25,892 bases of DNA. It comes from Microbacterium sp. (GTDB taxonomy: Bacteria; Actinomycetota; Actinomycetes; Actinomycetales; Microbacteriaceae). Shown piece by piece: positions 25,387 to 25,892 of the stretch; position 1 is the stretch's first letter; the number at the start of each line of letters is the position of its first letter. The DNA is taken from the NCBI RefSeq assembly GCF_003248605.1, contig NZ_QFPF01000025.1, forward strand, positions 1 through 25,892. The letters are read 5' to 3'. Under the pieces are notes generated by a model. The model was not told the origin of the DNA and searched no databases. It saw nothing but the letters and a program-made list of their open reading frames with translations. Position numbers and translations under genes: made by a program.

Positions 25387-25890
25387 TCAGTCGGAACCCG
25401 TCACCGCACTCCGCCGCTCGATCAGGACCGTGTCGCGCCACCGTCCGGCGTGGGCACCGCGCCCCGAGCGGGCGATGCGCTCTCGGCGTCCCACGACTCG
25501 GAAGCCCGCCGACTCATGCAGACGCAGGCTCGCCGCATTTTCGGGAAAGATGCTCGACTGGATCGTCCAGATATCCACGGCCTCTGCCGCGGCGATGAGC
25601 GCATTCAGCAGCATCCGCCCCACCCCCGCGCCCCGCACCTCCCGGTCGACGTACACCGAGTGCTCGACGACGCCCCGGTACGCGGGCCGCGCCGAAACGG
25701 GGGATGCCGCGGCCCATCCGCGCACCGTTTCGGCGTCGTCGACCGCCACCCATCGGAGTGCTGAGGGACGCGCGGCCTCGAACACCTCCCACGATGGGGT
25801 GTCGACCTCGAAAGTGGCCTCCCCCTCGTCGATGCCCTGCCGATAGATGCGCTCGACGGAGGACCAGTCCGCGGCGGTCATCGCCCGCAC
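25387..25890 (-). CDS. GNAT N-acetyltransferase, phosphinothricin/ArsN-like
   Basis: At least 167 residues. The fold is that of PAT-like GNATs, which acetylate the amino group of amino-acid substrates such as phosphinothricin, methionine sulfone or arsinothricin: IYRQGIDEGEATFEVDTPSW (about 15-34), GWAAASPVSARPAYRGVVEH (58-77), the acetyl-CoA loop VDREVRGAGVGRML (81-94), IFPENAASLRLHESAGF (114-130) and AGRWRDTVLIERR. The first codon in view is GTG at 25890, 2 bases from the window edge. Since VRAMTAADW normally follows one or two residues, the true start may lie just outside. It sits directly upstream of arsC in the same direction, as ArsN genes do in ars clusters; substrate assignment is inference. 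Confidence 0.85.
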   Translation of the reverse strand: MRAMTAADWSSVERIYRQGIDEGEATFEVDTPSWEVFEAARPSALRWVAVDDAETVRGWAAASPVSARPAYRGVVEHSVYVDREVRGAGVGRMLLNALIAAAEAVDIWTIQSSIFPENAASLRLHESAGFRVVGRRERIARSGRGAHAGRWRDTVLIERRSAVTGSD

Positions 25891-25892
25891 GC

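Overview
The window looks like a chromosomal segment of a high-GC actinobacterium, most likely Microbacteriaceae (Microbacterium-like). Evidence: uniformly very high GC with strong third-position bias, the gene set (dnaX-recR near lysC-asd, pta-ackA, mqo), many GTG starts, and start codons placed 6-7 nt after a TANNNT -10 box (leaderless transcription). The genus is inference.

Layout. 1-429: 5' part of a FadR-type GntR regulator with its own promoter and two TGGTC-type operators. 438-3676 (minus): galE, tdk and mqo, each with its own leaderless-type promoter. 3692-6235 (minus): lysC, a hairpin with a U-run, asd and a strong terminator; lysC carries an internal start for a separate regulatory subunit. 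6262-8274 (plus): a ThrE-type threonine/serine exporter divergent from lysC, then an orphan small membrane protein. 8304-8372: a symmetric four-copy intergenic repeat. 8468-18262 (minus): recR, dnaX, a GH65 disaccharide phosphorylase with beta-phosphoglucomutase, then ackA and pta. 18334-18442 (minus): the SRP RNA gene ffs. 18493-23028 (plus): a MoxR ATPase, DUF58 protein and membrane transglutaminase operon. 23074-23158: tRNA-Ser(GGA). 23312-25892 (minus): an arsenic-related cluster.

How they work together. LysC and Asd supply aspartate semialdehyde for Lys/Met/Thr, and the divergent ThrE could vent excess threonine. GH65 plus PgmB would turn an alpha-linked glucose disaccharide into glucose 6-phosphate, GalE links UDP-galactose and UDP-glucose, Mqo oxidises malate at the membrane, and Pta-AckA handles acetyl-CoA/acetate overflow.

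The most unusual region is the right end. Three arsenate-reductase (ArsC) domains lie in tandem: a plain ArsC, an ArsC with an N-terminal helical domain, and an ArsR repressor fused to that helical domain and a third ArsC. Two palindromes with identical arms (ATAGAC-N4-GTCTAT) sit on the start regions of the two transcription units. The ArsR part has no cysteine, so it cannot sense As(III) by the usual thiolates; the only cysteines are the three of the ArsC domain. A PAT/ArsN-like GNAT acetyltransferase lies just upstream. No As(III) efflux pump is visible in the window.
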